Source of the DNA: Trichobilharzia szidati
Lineage: Eukaryota; Platyhelminthes; Trematoda; Strigeidida; Schistosomatidae
Length of the DNA stretch: 64,000 nt
Assembly: GCA_944472155.2 (NCBI GenBank)
Contig: OX235279.1
Location: forward strand, 121,326,110-121,390,109
Reading direction: 5' to 3'
Positions 21,966 through 35,115 of the stretch are shown piece by piece (within the stretch, counting starts at the first letter, position 1; each line of letters starts with the position of its first letter). The notes beneath the pieces are model-generated. The model had not been told where the DNA came from, searched no databases, and saw only the letters and a list, made by a program, of their open reading frames with translations. The translations under genes and the position numbers were made by a program.

Positions 21966-22504
21966 TCGACACCTCCCACAACATCTCAACTGATTCATTC
22001 AAATTAATTTACAATGTCAACAGAAACCTACCAAAAGCAGTATGTTTCAGACTTCTCTGTACTGCAGAAGCCCTCACAATATGCATCGGAAAGCCGGAGC
22101 TGTGTGTTCAAAAGAAATTAGTCCACTCTCTACAACTACCATGGACCTAGTCTGGTATGTTCACTTAGCTCCCTTTCTTGTTTATTTTTTCTTTTGTTCT
22201 CCTTTCACGGTCTTTTCTCGTTCGCTGTGTGTGTGATTCTTACTCTTTCTGCCTTCATTCAATTCACCCCATCTTTCAGTTATAAGGATAGTTATTTTAA
22301 GTTTGCTTCCATTCTTTTCCTGCACACATTTCTAATTGTTTTAAAATAACTGTTTTACAATTATATTACAATTCTGTGTAATTTTTGTTTCTAAGGCTCT
22401 CATAAACTATATCTAGTCGAAAATAATTGCCACCCTTTATTCGCCTTCGTAATTATGTGGAATCAAGCAAATATTGTCTCTACGTAAAATTATGCATTTA
22501 AATG

Positions 22505-22870
22505 CGATTGTACAGCTTTTGAAAATCTGAAAGAAGTAACCTCCTTCACCTGCCTGGGAAGCATCGTTCCAACTACAGGCGGAGCTGATGAGGGTATCAA
22601 AGCGAGGATCGGGAAAGCAAGGCAAGCTTTCATCAATCTCAAGTCTGTGTACAGACCGACAGCACTCAGAATAAAAAATGAGATCCAGATTTTCAACTCC
22701 AATGCGAAGTCAGCGTTACTATATGGATCGGAGATTTCGAAGAACTCTTCGAACAAATTACAGATCTTCATCAACAGCTGTATTCGCTCAATACTTCGTT
22801 GAAGATCAGATGGCTAGGGAAGATCAGCAACAGGGATCTCTGGTAGCGCACCAACTGACCTGGAACCGAT
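22505..22870 (+). mobile_element. RTE ORF C-terminal fragment
   Basis: Plus strand encodes, with stops, the segment after the RT catalytic core: KEVTSFTCLGSIVPTTGGAD, IKARIGKARQAFINLKSVYR, and IQIFNSNAKSALLYGSE. The same block recurs at 39700-40360, 44700-45330 and (minus) 58201-58776. Fragment only. Confidence 0.75.
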
Positions 22871-23624
22871 TGTGCAGTAATCTTGATTTTATGTGTTTCG
22901 TAGAAATTTGTTGTGCGCAAATGGGAAAAACATGACCATAACCTATTCTGGTAATCTCAAAGGACACTAGGATTTCTACCACATGATCTGTATCAACGAA
23001 ATACATGTGATTATCAAGATCATTTATGTTTGTTCACCTAAGGCTTAAGCAATTTGATGCGTATTTAAAAAGAAGAAGGTGTGCCCTTTTTCTGTCCTAC
23101 CATCTAAATGCTGATGAAATTATATGTGAGTTTGCAACTAACATAGGGGGAGCGCGGTAACATCTTTTTAACCGGCTCATTCATTGAAATGACTTCCTGT
23201 GAATAACACAGGTAAGGATGATGAGTGACTTCTGACTCAGCAAACGAACAACCTGAAGAGATAATCTGCGTGTCGTTACACATCACTCTTCTGTAGTGAT
23301 AAACATTCGCTTTCCGTAACAAATACGATCAGATTCCTTAGTAATAGTTCATATGGACGGTATTGACATAATCATACCATAGAATAGATGGAAGCCGGAA
23401 GAAACAAACTCTCAAAAGATGTAGGGCGTAAGCTTCACAGTGGCAGGCCTTAAATCTTCTGACAGCAGAAAAATTACGATAAAATTTGAATTGGCTGGAA
23501 ACTTAAAATTTCTCACCTGACTTTGGAAGTCTCCGAGATGCATACACAAAAATTACATGTTAAATAACGCTGATTAACTGCCAAAGAAAATAATGACTTC
23601 AATGAGGAATATTTTAATACTCAC

Positions 23625-23749
23625 CTTGAAACACATCCACTGGAGAATTTGAAGATACTTGAGGTCAGTTTCAGTAATCTTTCCCTTAGAGATGAATAAA
23701 GTTGGAGTGCATATCCTAAATACCTGCTTGTGCAGTCTCTCGTACACGT
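23625..23749 (-). CDS. Internal exon of an unidentified protein
   Basis: On the minus strand, acceptor TTTTACTTAAG is followed by 125 bases (2 bases completing a codon plus 41 codons) and a GTGAGT donor (23619-23624). It reads VYERLHKQVFRICTPTLFIS, then KGKITETDLKYLQILQWMCFK, without stops and with balanced codon use. The 3' border is phase 0 and so fits the exon at 1931-2053, which also starts in phase 0; the joined peptide reads smoothly as helical sequence (QILQWMCFK then MIASDACKKALL). I therefore infer one minus-strand gene spanning at least 22 kb, but other exons may lie between. The protein is not recognised. Confidence 0.65.
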
Positions 23750-23759
23750 CTTAAGTAAA

Positions 23760-26700
23760 AACACAAGGTAGTTCAATTGAGTTTGTAAACTAAATGCCTC
23801 TCAGATAATAAATACTGGTAAAAATGAGGTTAACAAGATGTTTACCTAAGTAACATCAGATTATATATCAAGACAAACATCATATACAGTTCGTAACTCA
23901 ACCTTCACGTCTTCTCATGCTTCGTCGCTTCATTACTCACTTAAAAATATAACTACGGCTTATTGATAATAATTTATTTCTCCAAAAAGAACGAGTCGTT
24001 TTTCAAGCGTGAACATATGTGCATTTGGCAACTCTGAACTTTATCGCTCACATATACTGCTAGTGGTTTTAACTTGTTTATGAGAGGTGCATTTAGAGTA
24101 GCACATCAGAGGTATGATCAGATTCACGTAGCCGAATGCGATGTGTTTTGAGATATTATAGTTAATGCATAAAAAACAGTCGTTTTGAAATTCAAAGTTT
24201 AACACCAAAAATGGAGGTAGAATACATAAGAAGTTATAGCAACACTAATGACGTCCACATAGATGGGAAAAAGCGCCTGGTGGAATAGGTGCACCTATAG
24301 CAGTGAACAGGCGAGGTCGAAAGATTAATCAAAGTTAGGCAATGTATCCGTACAACAATACTGCTGCGGCTGAAATACGAAGAATTCTGTTCCCCATCAG
24401 AAGCATTAACATTTTCCACCCTACAAAACATAATATTTTAGATCTCCTATTATGATTTATATCGACCATGCATATGACCGAAACGAAGCAAGGTTTCAGA
24501 ATACGTTCCCTGAACGCAGTTTGCAAGTGCTCATTCACATGGAACAAGACGTGTGAATAGGCAACCCGAGAAACATCGTCGCTAACGGGACGTTTACGGA
24601 CGAATATTTTTAGTGAATTCTAGGCTGCAGCTACTATACTTTTCCTTGAAATTGGATGTTCCCAGGAGAAACAAACACTACAAATGTGTACTGTGTGCCA
24701 TATTCCTCATATCAGGTGCCCGAACAGCCTGACGTAGCTAGGAAGATAAGTGGGTCGAAATTTCGCCTAGAAAAAGTGTCATCGTCTCAAATACTTATCA
24801 AATAATGTTTATATTGTCGACGGAACAGAAGCTTCACTACAGACCCGAAAGTCAGGAAATCCCGAGCATTGAGGGTTGAAATGACTTCCAAACAAATACA
24901 TCCCAACTATTTTGTTACATCTCATTCGTGAGACAGTCTCACTTTTCACATAGAAATATCCATTGCTATCTCAATACGACAATAATGCCATTTCCCCAGA
25001 GAGTTTGTTACGTCAGACCGAAAATCATATTTAAGTGTTCGGTTCCCCTACCAAGTCAGTAACACTTAGGACACACTCCCAGGATAGGTGATGCCTGGTG
25101 CACCAATCGGCCCATTCCATAATGAACGGGACAAACACAAGTGCTTATTAGAAAAGGATTAAAATAGACCTGGGGCTTTCTATCCTCGATCAGGATTCTG
25201 AAAGTATCTTGATCGCTTGATTGTTTGTCTACATCACTATTCAACTGTAAACTTTACATTATTTGCGATACACTTCCAAAGCTGAGACATTAGCTATCGC
25301 TGAAGGATGAGAGAAGTTCAGACAGAGGTATTTATGTGTACTTTATGTATTTTTATAGCAATTTTGTACAGAGTTGAGTTTATTGTCAAGGTTAATTATG
25401 AACATTGTTTTATCATTGTCAAATTTTTATGATTTTTGGGAAATAAGAAACAATATATTACTTACTTTCAACTTATCTCATAAACTTGCCGCAAAATCCA
25501 ACCTCGAGTAAATCAGCCTAAACTTCATGCCAAAACCGGTGACACTTGATTTAAATTTCTCCTTACAGTTTGTTTGAATATTACATGATGCTCAAACTGT
25601 TATGAAAGGTACTAAACGAGAAACCTATTGTATCACTAGCCTCTAGAGTTTACCTACGATATTCATATTGTTTTCCAACGGCAAAATAGTGTGACTGTTA
25701 AGGTAAATGGTAGAGTCTATCAGTTTATAATATATATTAACTTGACCTTTATTTACCATGCTTCTATTGCATTGGGTACTGGATACTTGCTTCCGCCAGT
25801 TGTGTTTTGGCATCACACTCATTTCGTAGTTTGTCTAGAGTTTATTTGTCTGTTTGAGGGTCTGAAACGCCGCGCAGTGTCTGTCTGTACATTGCAACCC
25901 TTATACGAGCTTTGTCGAGGTTCTCTCACCAACAGAAATATCAAAGCAATTTAGTGTGAGCCAATTAATTTATAAGCCAAAATTAGTCTCTTACTCAGTT
26001 TTAAGCAACAACTCCTCATTGTTTTAGGTAGAATATGTTGATCCCAGAAGTGTAGGTCTATTTCCTCCCTGAAAATGTTTGTCATCGACCTAAACAACAA
26101 GTTTGCCATAAACAGTAGGCGAATCTGGGCCGCACGTATAGTTTGCTTTTGGAGTCTCCTGATAGTTTTCTCAGAGGTTTCGAAACTATTATACAGATAA
26201 ATGCCAAAACGGCAAGTTTAGTAACAAATGCGTCTAAAGACATTGGCCTTCATACTTTCATGTGTGTCTTCTGATATTCCCCCAAGCAACTACTTAGGAT
26301 AGTTGAAAAGACGTTAAGTGACTCACAACCAACTTGCATGTAAATAGTAGGTTAACATACTTTCGGCTAGTTTCATGGCTTTACTTACTAATAGTCTTTG
26401 ATGAACATTTCTAACAATACATATCTGCCGATAGCTTAGTTGCACACGCATAAATGCTTGATATTGTGAGTGTAACTGCATTTCAGTGACAACGACACGA
26501 AGAAATTCAATTGTTTTATGTCTTTAAATACACCTGAGGTGCGCTGCATCCTGCAAAACATATTATCTGCCGGCATTTTTCTACCAATGATATGCACTAA
26601 GCGCTGTTCATTGAATCAAGCTGCCGAACGTCTATAAGGCATTTGAATCACTGTTAGCAGCGAATGGATCTGGATCCATATAGTAATATTTGTTGGACTA

Positions 26701-29330
26701 GACATTCGGGATATGAGAGATGTTTTGAGCTTCATTGTCATCGATTTCAATCCAAATTATTAAAGTTCTGTGCAAATTTTATTTATAAACACATTTCATA
26801 AAGCATACCGTTAGGTGAGTCATTATGCTATGCATGTGCTTGTAGTTGACATTTACCCTGAGTGACTACAAAACGTGGCTTTAGACTTCTGTGAGTGAGG
26901 AAAGTAGGATGAAAATGTGTTTCGGTTTGTGCGCCAAGACTCATCTTCTTCGATCAGTTTAGATTTTATCACTGCTGGTATCTGTTTACCAACGATCAGG
27001 TAGTCAGTTTGTAAAGCAGCACTGTTTGGTGAAGAAATGACGGAGAAATATGGAAATTACCGGGTTATTTTTGGTGGTGATTGAATTTTACAGTTATACT
27101 AAACACTTGCTATCCCTTTCTGTTATTGTTTTTTCTGCAGCTTCATTAGTATACCTCTGCAGTTCGGCTACAAAATTAACTGAGAGTTATAAATTGCTTT
27201 TTGCGAGGCATTTTATTTTATCTAACCTGAAAACTAGTCATTAGTTGGTGACTTTCATAGTAAAAGTAAAATAAATGGACTTCGACGGTTTTTGGTATGT
27301 CGTTTTGTAATTGAATTCTCTGACTTATTGCATGTTGTGCTCCATTTGTCTGGAATCTACATTTTTGCTTGTCTTTGCAGATGGCAAATTCTGCAATTTC
27401 TACACACGCGTAGAAAGCCCTTCAGCCACTCGTCATTAAATAGACACATTACATTCGGTATCAAAGGTTTATTTCCTAATTGCCTACGATAATTTCTATT
27501 CACTTTCTAGGTGCCAAGCTAAAACTTCAGTCTCTTCGCACCTATGGAAAAAATGATGGGACCTGTTCATTGCTTTACTACACAGTTCTTCATATAGCTA
27601 GACATATTTTCTCTGAATCGAAAACCACGAGCACCAAGAACGTCTTAGTTATATATAGCAATTATCGTATATTTAGCTCTATAATCATCTGCGCTTACAT
27701 TTACTTATTTCCGACATCGTAAAATTCTTTGGTGATTTAGGCCATGTGGATACAGCTAGAATTAAACTGGCTCATTCGAGACTTGACCACTTAGCTGTTT
27801 AATAATTGCCTGGCTTCCAAATACCGACAATAGCCAGTTTAAGTACAAGGCACGTAAATGAGGACGTGGTGTTTTGTTAAATCAAGGAGATTTAAACTTT
27901 TGTTTTACATCGTCCCAACAGACTAAACGATTGAAATGACATTCGTGGTATCTTTTTGAGTAGCGTGTAGAACGCTCCTGAAGGATGGTGGTAAGTGAAT
28001 GACCAATCACTGACCTCGATCTCCGTCTGGGCATTTTTAATCAGTTAAAGTGAAATTAACCAAATATATTATGTAGCACTTTCCTTATAAGAATGCGATT
28101 TTTTATTATTGAGTATTTCGATTTTAACTAAATATTAAAAGTTTTGATACGTTTATCTCCACTAATAAACTTGACTACCTCAATGAGTGTAATCGTCAAC
28201 TGATAAGATAAACGCCCTTCATTTGAGAGGAATTTCGCTATCATTGTGGAAACCAAATAACTAAATGGCAAAGCTGTCACTTATTTCGAATTTATAATCA
28301 TTTACTTGAAAAGTATAGGGCAGTAACATGGGAAAACAATAAACTGAGAGGAATTTCAAAGAAAATAGTAGGAGTGGAGAGCATAACTGAGTTTAGGCAA
28401 ACGTGACATCTGACAGCTTGTGTCTTGATGGGGATGGTCAATAAAATCCGAGTAATTGTTCTCAAGAAGCTGTGACTTACACGACAAAGCGTTCAAAAAT
28501 ATGCTGTTCCGGATTTTTCTTAAACGCACTGGGACTATTATATGTAATTTACAATAATCCTATCTGAATCGGTGCTTAAATGTTTCCAGGAAATTCGTGC
28601 AATCTATGGTCTGGATATTTATACTTCTGTTAGTATTGAGTAAATGCTCATGATGGGATATCCAAAGCATTGCGTGTTTGTTATTCACGAATTCGACGCT
28701 GTGAAGGTTTATATCCGCACGTCTTCTTTTTGGACCATATTTTAATATTCCCTGCATTCTGTCTTCTGAGAAAGTTCTCGCAATAACACGGCTTCCCTTT
28801 GTTTAGTATTCATTGCTTGAATTAACTCGAAAGCACTCGGAATAGGATTATTCAACATGGAGGAACCTAGAAAATTCACTTTTTCAGAAACTTTGCCGAT
28901 GACTAAAAATATAAGTAATAAAATGAGTTGTCATAAACTTAAATCTTCAAAAACATGGGGTTAATCTAGGCGATTTCCCTTGAATGTAAGGATTCCCCCT
29001 GGTGTTGGCTGTGTCTCTAATCTCCTGGAAATAATTCTATGGCATACAGCTGTCTACCAGTATAGGTCTTATGTAATGTCAAAAGCATGCGTAACAGTCA
29101 TGTGATTTTGCAGGTAATACCTAGTGCAACGTATTATTTTCACTTCACTGCTATTCGCCAAGACAGTGTTTATGCACGTTTGAGTCATACACTTGCTCAT
29201 GCAGAAATATAAAACTAAGAACTCTATTGTAGTAATGTCGACTTTTGTCTCGGGAGCCCCAGACTTGTTCGCTCATTTTTAAGTGTTGGTTTTATAGAGA
29301 TTTTTGTTTGATTGTTTGGAGAATTTCTTC
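23760..29330. other. Long stretch without recognised gene
   Basis: AT-rich DNA with only short open frames on both strands, none with paired splice signals or a recognisable domain. It probably represents intron of the minus-strand gene or intergenic DNA. Confidence 0.35.
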
Positions 29331-29334
29331 ATGA

Positions 29335-29515
29335 GCTGACATCAGTTGTAGCACCATTAGAAAACCAGCTGGGAGTACTGCACAGCTGTCTACTCCACCG
29401 AAGTTTGAGACTCTTCACAATACGCACCCATTGACAGGGTTCGAACCCAGGACCTTCTGGTTATAAGAGCAGTCAGCTCGTGGGCCATTAAGCCAATAGG
29501 ACCCGGTTCAATGGA
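29335..29515 (-). mobile_element. SINE resembling the Sm-alpha family
   Basis: Minus-strand copy of the element at 61480-61690. It has an internal pol III promoter: an A-box-like TGGCTTAATGG (plus-strand complement near 29485-29496) and a perfect B-box GGTTCGAACCC (29437-29448, palindromic). It continues to the conserved CTCCCAGCTGG block near 29365-29375. The hammerhead 5' core of the family is reduced to TTGTGA here, so self-cleavage is unlikely. Confidence 0.7.
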
Positions 29516-30711
29516 CCATGAATTCTAACTTCTGCAACTTTACCTATTTTTAACCCAAAGAAAAATTCCAAAAACGAGGCATCATGAACTTGCTTATTTC
29601 CTGATTTGTGGGTTAAACTTGAGTAGTCATCACTGAGTGCATTTATCGATTCTCCAATCCCTGATTTGTTTCCACGGACGAATGCCATAAAAGACAACCC
29701 GGCGGAAGATCTTCTGTAGATTCAAAGTACATGAATGCCGAAAAGAATAAAAGGAAAGTTAGAGGAATTTCTAAATAATGGGATGTTTAGAATAATTTAA
29801 ACGCAGACAAGGAGAAAAGACATTTCAGTTATTGCAAACCACCATGGGGTATGTTACTTAATTTTCCAATTATTTGTTCCTAATGACTGCACAGTTATCC
29901 ATGTACATGTGGTTCAGTTTTGGTTGACTTAAATAGTGCATTAAATCACAACATCCCAAATACTAAAAGGACAATGAAAAGGTGACTAAACATCACAGTC
30001 CGACACTACGAAAGTATAGGTTATTTTGTCCTTCAAACTGAATCAACATACCCTTATTACACATAAGCAATAGTTGAATACAAATTTGGCCTAAAGTTCC
30101 TTCATGCACGGTTGACTGCTTCATCAAATACGCATTTGCAAATAATGAGAAATGCTATATGAGATGATTGGCGGATTGACTGAGATAAGAGTACTGTTAA
30201 AAAATTCAGAAGTTCAGTAAGTTGGCATGTACGTTTAATGCTGCTTGACAGTGGCACAAACATCCATGGACGTTTGGAAAGTATAGGGAATCACTCATAG
30301 AACACAGCTCACTCCAAGTTATGTGTAAGGCTGCATCAACTTATGACTCGCAAATATTCACATGAGAACGGATATACTTCAAGGCAGCCTGTGCTTGACT
30401 TTGAGGCTGGCTATAATGTTATGTGCATATATTTATCATGATAAAATGAAAAAGGTTTGTTCCTTCTGAAGTTTTCACGAAGACAAAGCTATAAAGGCTA
30501 TCAGTGACTTGTTAGGGAATTTCAACTCAAGTGCATCTGCACTAATTCATTTCACCTGATGTTGCCACTATTTTGTTTAGATAAATCCTCACATAATTAT
30601 TGTGTATAGCTCAGATACTGCTCGTTGCAAAAATTAACCGAAATCATTACCCTGTGAAGTTTTTACCAGGTGATATCTATTTTTGAGGGTAAGTTTCTCA
30701 AATTAAACATG
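29516..30711. other. Inner flank of the right arm, no gene seen
   Basis: Searched for a thioredoxin start exon. A GTAAGT donor at 30689-30694 lies 70 bases before the thioredoxin acceptor, but the frame required (phase 0) hits TGA 18 bases upstream with no ATG between, so I do not call an exon. Confidence 0.35.
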
Positions 30712-30759
30712 CTTTGCTTATTACAATGAAAATCATGTTGTCGGAAACGTCAATTTTAG

Positions 30760-32865
30760 GAAGAATTGGAACAAGCCATCAAGGAGAGTGAAACGAAATT
30801 AATGATATTGGACTTTTTCGCTGATTGGTGTGGTCCGTGTAAAAGAGTTGCACCAGAACTAGATAAAATATGTGAAGAATGGCAAGATGTTCTGTTCGTA
30901 AAATTGAACGTTGACGAGTTAGAGGTTAGTTGTATTAATATTAACAGAAAGAACTATTATTGATGACGTTTTCAAGGTTATAAGTAGCCATTGTGTTCAA
31001 CATTTTAAAGGATACGCTTATCAAACAAAATTTGAATACTACAGAAGATATTCAGGCGACTAGAGTAAATCTCCTTTCCATGTTCAGTGTAACAGAGTGT
31101 CAAGGAAAGGTGGACGTTTAGCACTACACCTATATAAGTGTGGCCTTCAAGTTTAAGTTTAATGACTTCAAATAGGCTGGAGACGGATCACAACGCAGGT
31201 TCATCAGTGAGACACTGAGGGACCAGATTACGATGAACACCACTGCGGTCGTCGAGAAAGTCGAAGATATGAAGCAACATTACTGGAGAAACATGAAAGG
31301 AAGAACACTTGAAGCCTCTGAAGGAGACGTCGAAGGAAGCCTGCATGTACATCCCAGGAAGGAAAAAGAGGCATGAAAATGCAGGCAATGGTCCTCTACA
31401 AATACCTGGGAGCTAATAAAGAGGAGAGGGGTGGTGAAGTCAAAGAAGAAGAAGAAACGTTGCAGTGATGAACACCGAAAGAAGGAGGTGAATGCAATCT
31501 AGAAAGCGTCGGATGGAACAGCGGAGAAGGGTATAAAGAAGAGTAAAAGATGCGCTTTAGATACACTGGAAAATAAAGGAGAACAGGCGGCACATAAGAG
31601 ACTTCACAACATTACGCCGAATTACTAGATCGTTACCTGAGAGGAGATCAACTCAGACGAAACTAGTCAAAGATAGTGGAGGGAGGCGAATTGATTATGG
31701 AAGGAGCGGGAGAGAGGAAACATTGATCTGATCAGCTGAAAGAACTCCTGAGTCGACTGGCATATTCGATTCATCGAGAAATACCACCGAGAGATGAAGG
31801 ACTAACAGTGGACACCAACGATCCGACAAAAGCTGAGACGAGGCTACTGAAAATTGGAAAAACTAGGCGAAGTCTTCAGACAGTCTTGATAAGGTACGAT
31901 TTCAGTTTATGATAAATTGTATAACAGCCTTTGTAAGTGGAAGGTTGGCGTTCGCATAGTTTCAGTTCTGCAGTTCCTATAATGTGGAGAAGAGTACGAA
32001 ATAACTATGTTTATTCGAATTAAAATAGATGAATAGAGACGGAAATATATTATCTCATCATTACTTTCTGGAATGTAAATGAGTTAGATTGGTTTAAAAT
32101 TTGTTGATGGACCTAGCTTGCAAATGTTCAGAATAAAACGATATGTTTGCGCATTAGTCTATATGCGTATTTATTATTGCGAAGTATTTTATATAATACA
32201 GGGATTGAATCTACATTTGTAGCGGATTGGAACCCAAGGCCAGATTCGTCATAGGAAATGAGTCGCTGTGTTTGTATATCGTTAAATCAATAGTGAATCG
32301 CTTAGAAAGTGTAGACATTCAACAAGTTCAACGAACACATCACCTCGGGTGGGAAAAACGGGAGCAACTTGACTTAGATATGCTAATTTTGCCTTGTTGT
32401 CGGTTCAAAAATAACCACACAAGTGAGTTCATGAAATAATCACTGTAACTAAACGTTTATCGGTGTACACAGTCTGTTTTATAATTCTGTAAATTAGGCC
32501 TTTTTCTGTTTAGGCAGGCGAATTAGCTTTCCTTGAGTTGAACAGTTTCTCATATTCTTTTCAGAGAAGAGAAATTTTCCTACAGGGTAAAAATAAGTAA
32601 TTCAATCAGCGTATGATACTTCCACTGGTGCATACAATTCATGTTTAAATAAATATCTTTCACAGTTATAACTGCTTGACTTTTATTCATCAACCAGTGT
32701 CATCTTTATTTTCTATATGTTTCTTCTCCCATCTAGTCTGCGGCTGAGACTTATGCAATAGCTGCAATGCCCACATTCATTGCATTCAAGGGTGGAGAGA
32801 AAATCGATGAAGTGGTTGGTGCCAATTTGGATAAACTAAGGGAAATGATTGAGAAGTATAAATAG
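30760..32865 (+). CDS. Thioredoxin, copy 2 (two exons: 30760-30924 and 32737-32865)
   Basis: Same structure as copy 1. The first exon follows an AATTTTAG acceptor and starts in phase 0 with GAAGAATTGGAACAAGCC; it carries ADWCGPCK and ends NVDELE at GTTAGT (30925). The second exon follows CCCATCTAG, carries AAMPTFIAFKGGEKIDEVVG and stops at 32863-32865. The intron is 1.8 kb. Poly(A) signals AATAAA are at 32887-32892 and 33079-33084. The WCGPC cysteines, the Asp before the active site (LDFFADW) and the cis-proline are all present, so the fold and chemistry should be intact apart from the missing N-terminal strand. No start exon is visible; a spliced-leader start is possible because the exon begins in phase 0 (see findings). 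Confidence 0.9.
31535..31865 (+). mobile_element. RTE fragment in the thioredoxin intron (right arm)
   Basis: Mirror copy of 11160-11490 and near-identical to 42050-42345, sharing the long block from TACACTGGAAAATAAAGG to AGATGAAGGACTAACA with very few differences. Sense orientation relative to the gene, non-coding. Confidence 0.7.
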
Positions 32866-32899
32866 AAGGACAAAAGAGGGGGAAAGAATAAAGAAGAAT

Positions 32900-34845
32900 C
32901 GTTGTTCCCAACTTCTTTTTGTGTTACAAGTAGTCATAAATTGCACTTAGTCATGAGACATGTAAAACGTATCCATAAATTCAGTGGCATTTACTTTTTG
33001 TTAACTTCTAAATTGATCATTTAATTTCCTAAAAGCTATGCATGAAAGAGGGCTAATGAAGGGCTGCTTTTGATTTGAAATAAATGTAATCATTGTTTAT
33101 TGTATTTTCCCACTATCGAATTGGTTACTACGCGAGATTTATTGTCACACGTTGCTTGAATTTTAACATCTCATTGGAAAAAATTAAGATTAATTTACCA
33201 AGCGTCTTCACTGAATTATCGGCATCGGTTTCTTCGCATATCTGTTAAACTGAGCTTTCAGCTGTCACCTGCTCTTCATATGCTTACCGATTATTCGACA
33301 CGGTTGCCTAAGACCCATGTATTACAGTCTTTTTATGAATTTTGTTAGTTCTGAATGTAGTATGGTAGGTTTGATTGTCCAAAAAGGATTATTGTTACCA
33401 CTAGTTCAAGTTAATGAGGTTGTTCAATTGAATTGAAAAGTTAAGTAAACTATGGTCATATAGAGCCCATCTTGAAAATACTACTAGCCAAAAGACTATT
33501 ATGCCGTTGTATATTTCTGTGATTGCTTAATCAATCAACTAACCACTAATGAATGTGTTTATCGAAGCGGAGATAGAAGTTGTGTCCAGGCTTGATAAGT
33601 GATGCTACTCAGAAACGCTTACATTTTTATTTTCGGTTGTGAAGCTTTACAATGTTAATTGTGAGTTGAAATAATTTTTGACACAGATCAATTATCTGGA
33701 GTTTATACAAATAAATAAATTTATCTAATTAACATGGTAGTAATCGACCTCATCCACCTAACAATTGTTTACTTTCTAAAGCGTGGCTAGAAATTGCAAC
33801 TTATTCAAATAATGTATGCATAATATGTTGAAATACGATTGTGCGAATTCCTATAACTGAGTATCAGACGATTATAGGCCACCATTTACTTTTCTAATGG
33901 TGGTCACTTACTTGTTTCGGGTGAATTATGCAGTATATTATCGTTATATACAGGATATTAAACCTGTTTTATCCGATGAACTCATTCTCGTCTTCAAAAT
34001 GCATCAGTACCTTATGCGTGAGGTCATAAACTAATAAATTAGAATTTTTATCAATTGTGTAGTATACAGCAAATGTTAATACTCAGCTGCACAACGCGTC
34101 AACTATCAAATGGACTTGTATAATTGCATTAACCTTACCTATTTATCTTAAGAAATTGAACGCGTATAAGCACAACGAATTTGGAAGTATATGACATTAC
34201 AGTCCAAAATACAAACTTTTATTTGCGGGAACGAATCATAAAATGATGCTAAATTCTGGATCTAAGATAATTCTGTCACTTGTGAGATTACTCTGACACT
34301 AGAGTGATAAAAGTTCTCGGTTGTACATACAGTTAAATAAGCCAAATTGCTACATACCACGCACGTGAAAACATATAAACGAATTGCACATGTAATAAAC
34401 TGATATCCGTCACATATATGCTTCTACTGACGGTAACTCTTCACTTCTTCTTCTTCTTCTTCTTAGCTGTATAATACTTGCAGCTGAGAAATATGCCTGA
34501 CAAAGTTCCTTCAAGAATTTTGGAGGGCTTAATGCAGCAAGCTACGTACCTCTATTTCAGGTCATTATAGGTTTGAAGGCATTTATCATTGATAACTTTC
34601 ACTAACCTATTCACAAGGGCATTTTCCTGTGGAAATAGTTGAGACACCAGGATGGATTCGCAGTTACTTATACCTTTGAATGCAAATTGGTTAAGAACAC
34701 TTTACGATTACAAGAAAGAAGAACAATATGATTGGTAGTAATACATGCTAACTAGAAAAATCTTATTCAAGTAGGACAGTACATTTTTGATGCTTTTAAG
34801 TTCTAACCAATAAAAGCAACAGAAGGTATGCTTAAACTGCAGGGT
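32900..34845. other. 3' flank of thioredoxin copy 2, no further gene seen
   Basis: Mirror of 8191-10135. Contains the second poly(A) signal and a TTC run at 34445-34462. Nothing else recognised. Confidence 0.4.
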
Positions 34846-34849
34846 CATG

Positions 34850-35115
34850 CATCTTATTTCCCATCTGATTGTATTTGATCAATAACACTCATATTATTAC
34901 TTTTGAATGTACATTATCCTACATTGATTTTTATTCAAATATCTAATCAATTTCACTCCTGTATATAAATGAAGTGAAAAATTTCGTGAGTGACTTGATA
35001 TGATTATGAGCGATAATTTGTGCTCGAAACATGGTCATCAGTTAATATTACTGTATATAACACTGTGTGATTTATCAAAAATAAAATCTTATCTATAATG
35101 GAGTTATACTCTACC
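34850..35115 (+). mobile_element. PLE 3'-terminal fragment in the right arm
   Basis: Matches the tail of the PLE at 53865-55010 (from CTTATTTCCCATCTGATTG to the CTGTGTGATTTATC box and AAATAAAATCTTAT). A hairpin GAGC (35008-35011) with GCTC (35022-35025) is followed by GAAAC (35026-35030). No coding part. Confidence 0.7.

Noticed and set aside
25691..25954. 87-codon plus-strand frame as a possible gene
   Set aside because: No splice signals, promoter, domain or composition bias that separates it from chance.
30689..30694. GTAAGT donor 70 bases before the thioredoxin exon, suggesting a small first intron
   Set aside because: The phase-0 frame required by the acceptor meets TGA 18 bases upstream of the donor with no ATG in between, and the donor is not present in the left arm.
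31188..31593. Two open frames on the minus strand conserved in both arms (65-66 codons)
   Set aside because: Antisense to RTE-like and simple sequence inside the thioredoxin intron, with Ser/Pro/Leu-rich composition; shadow frames.
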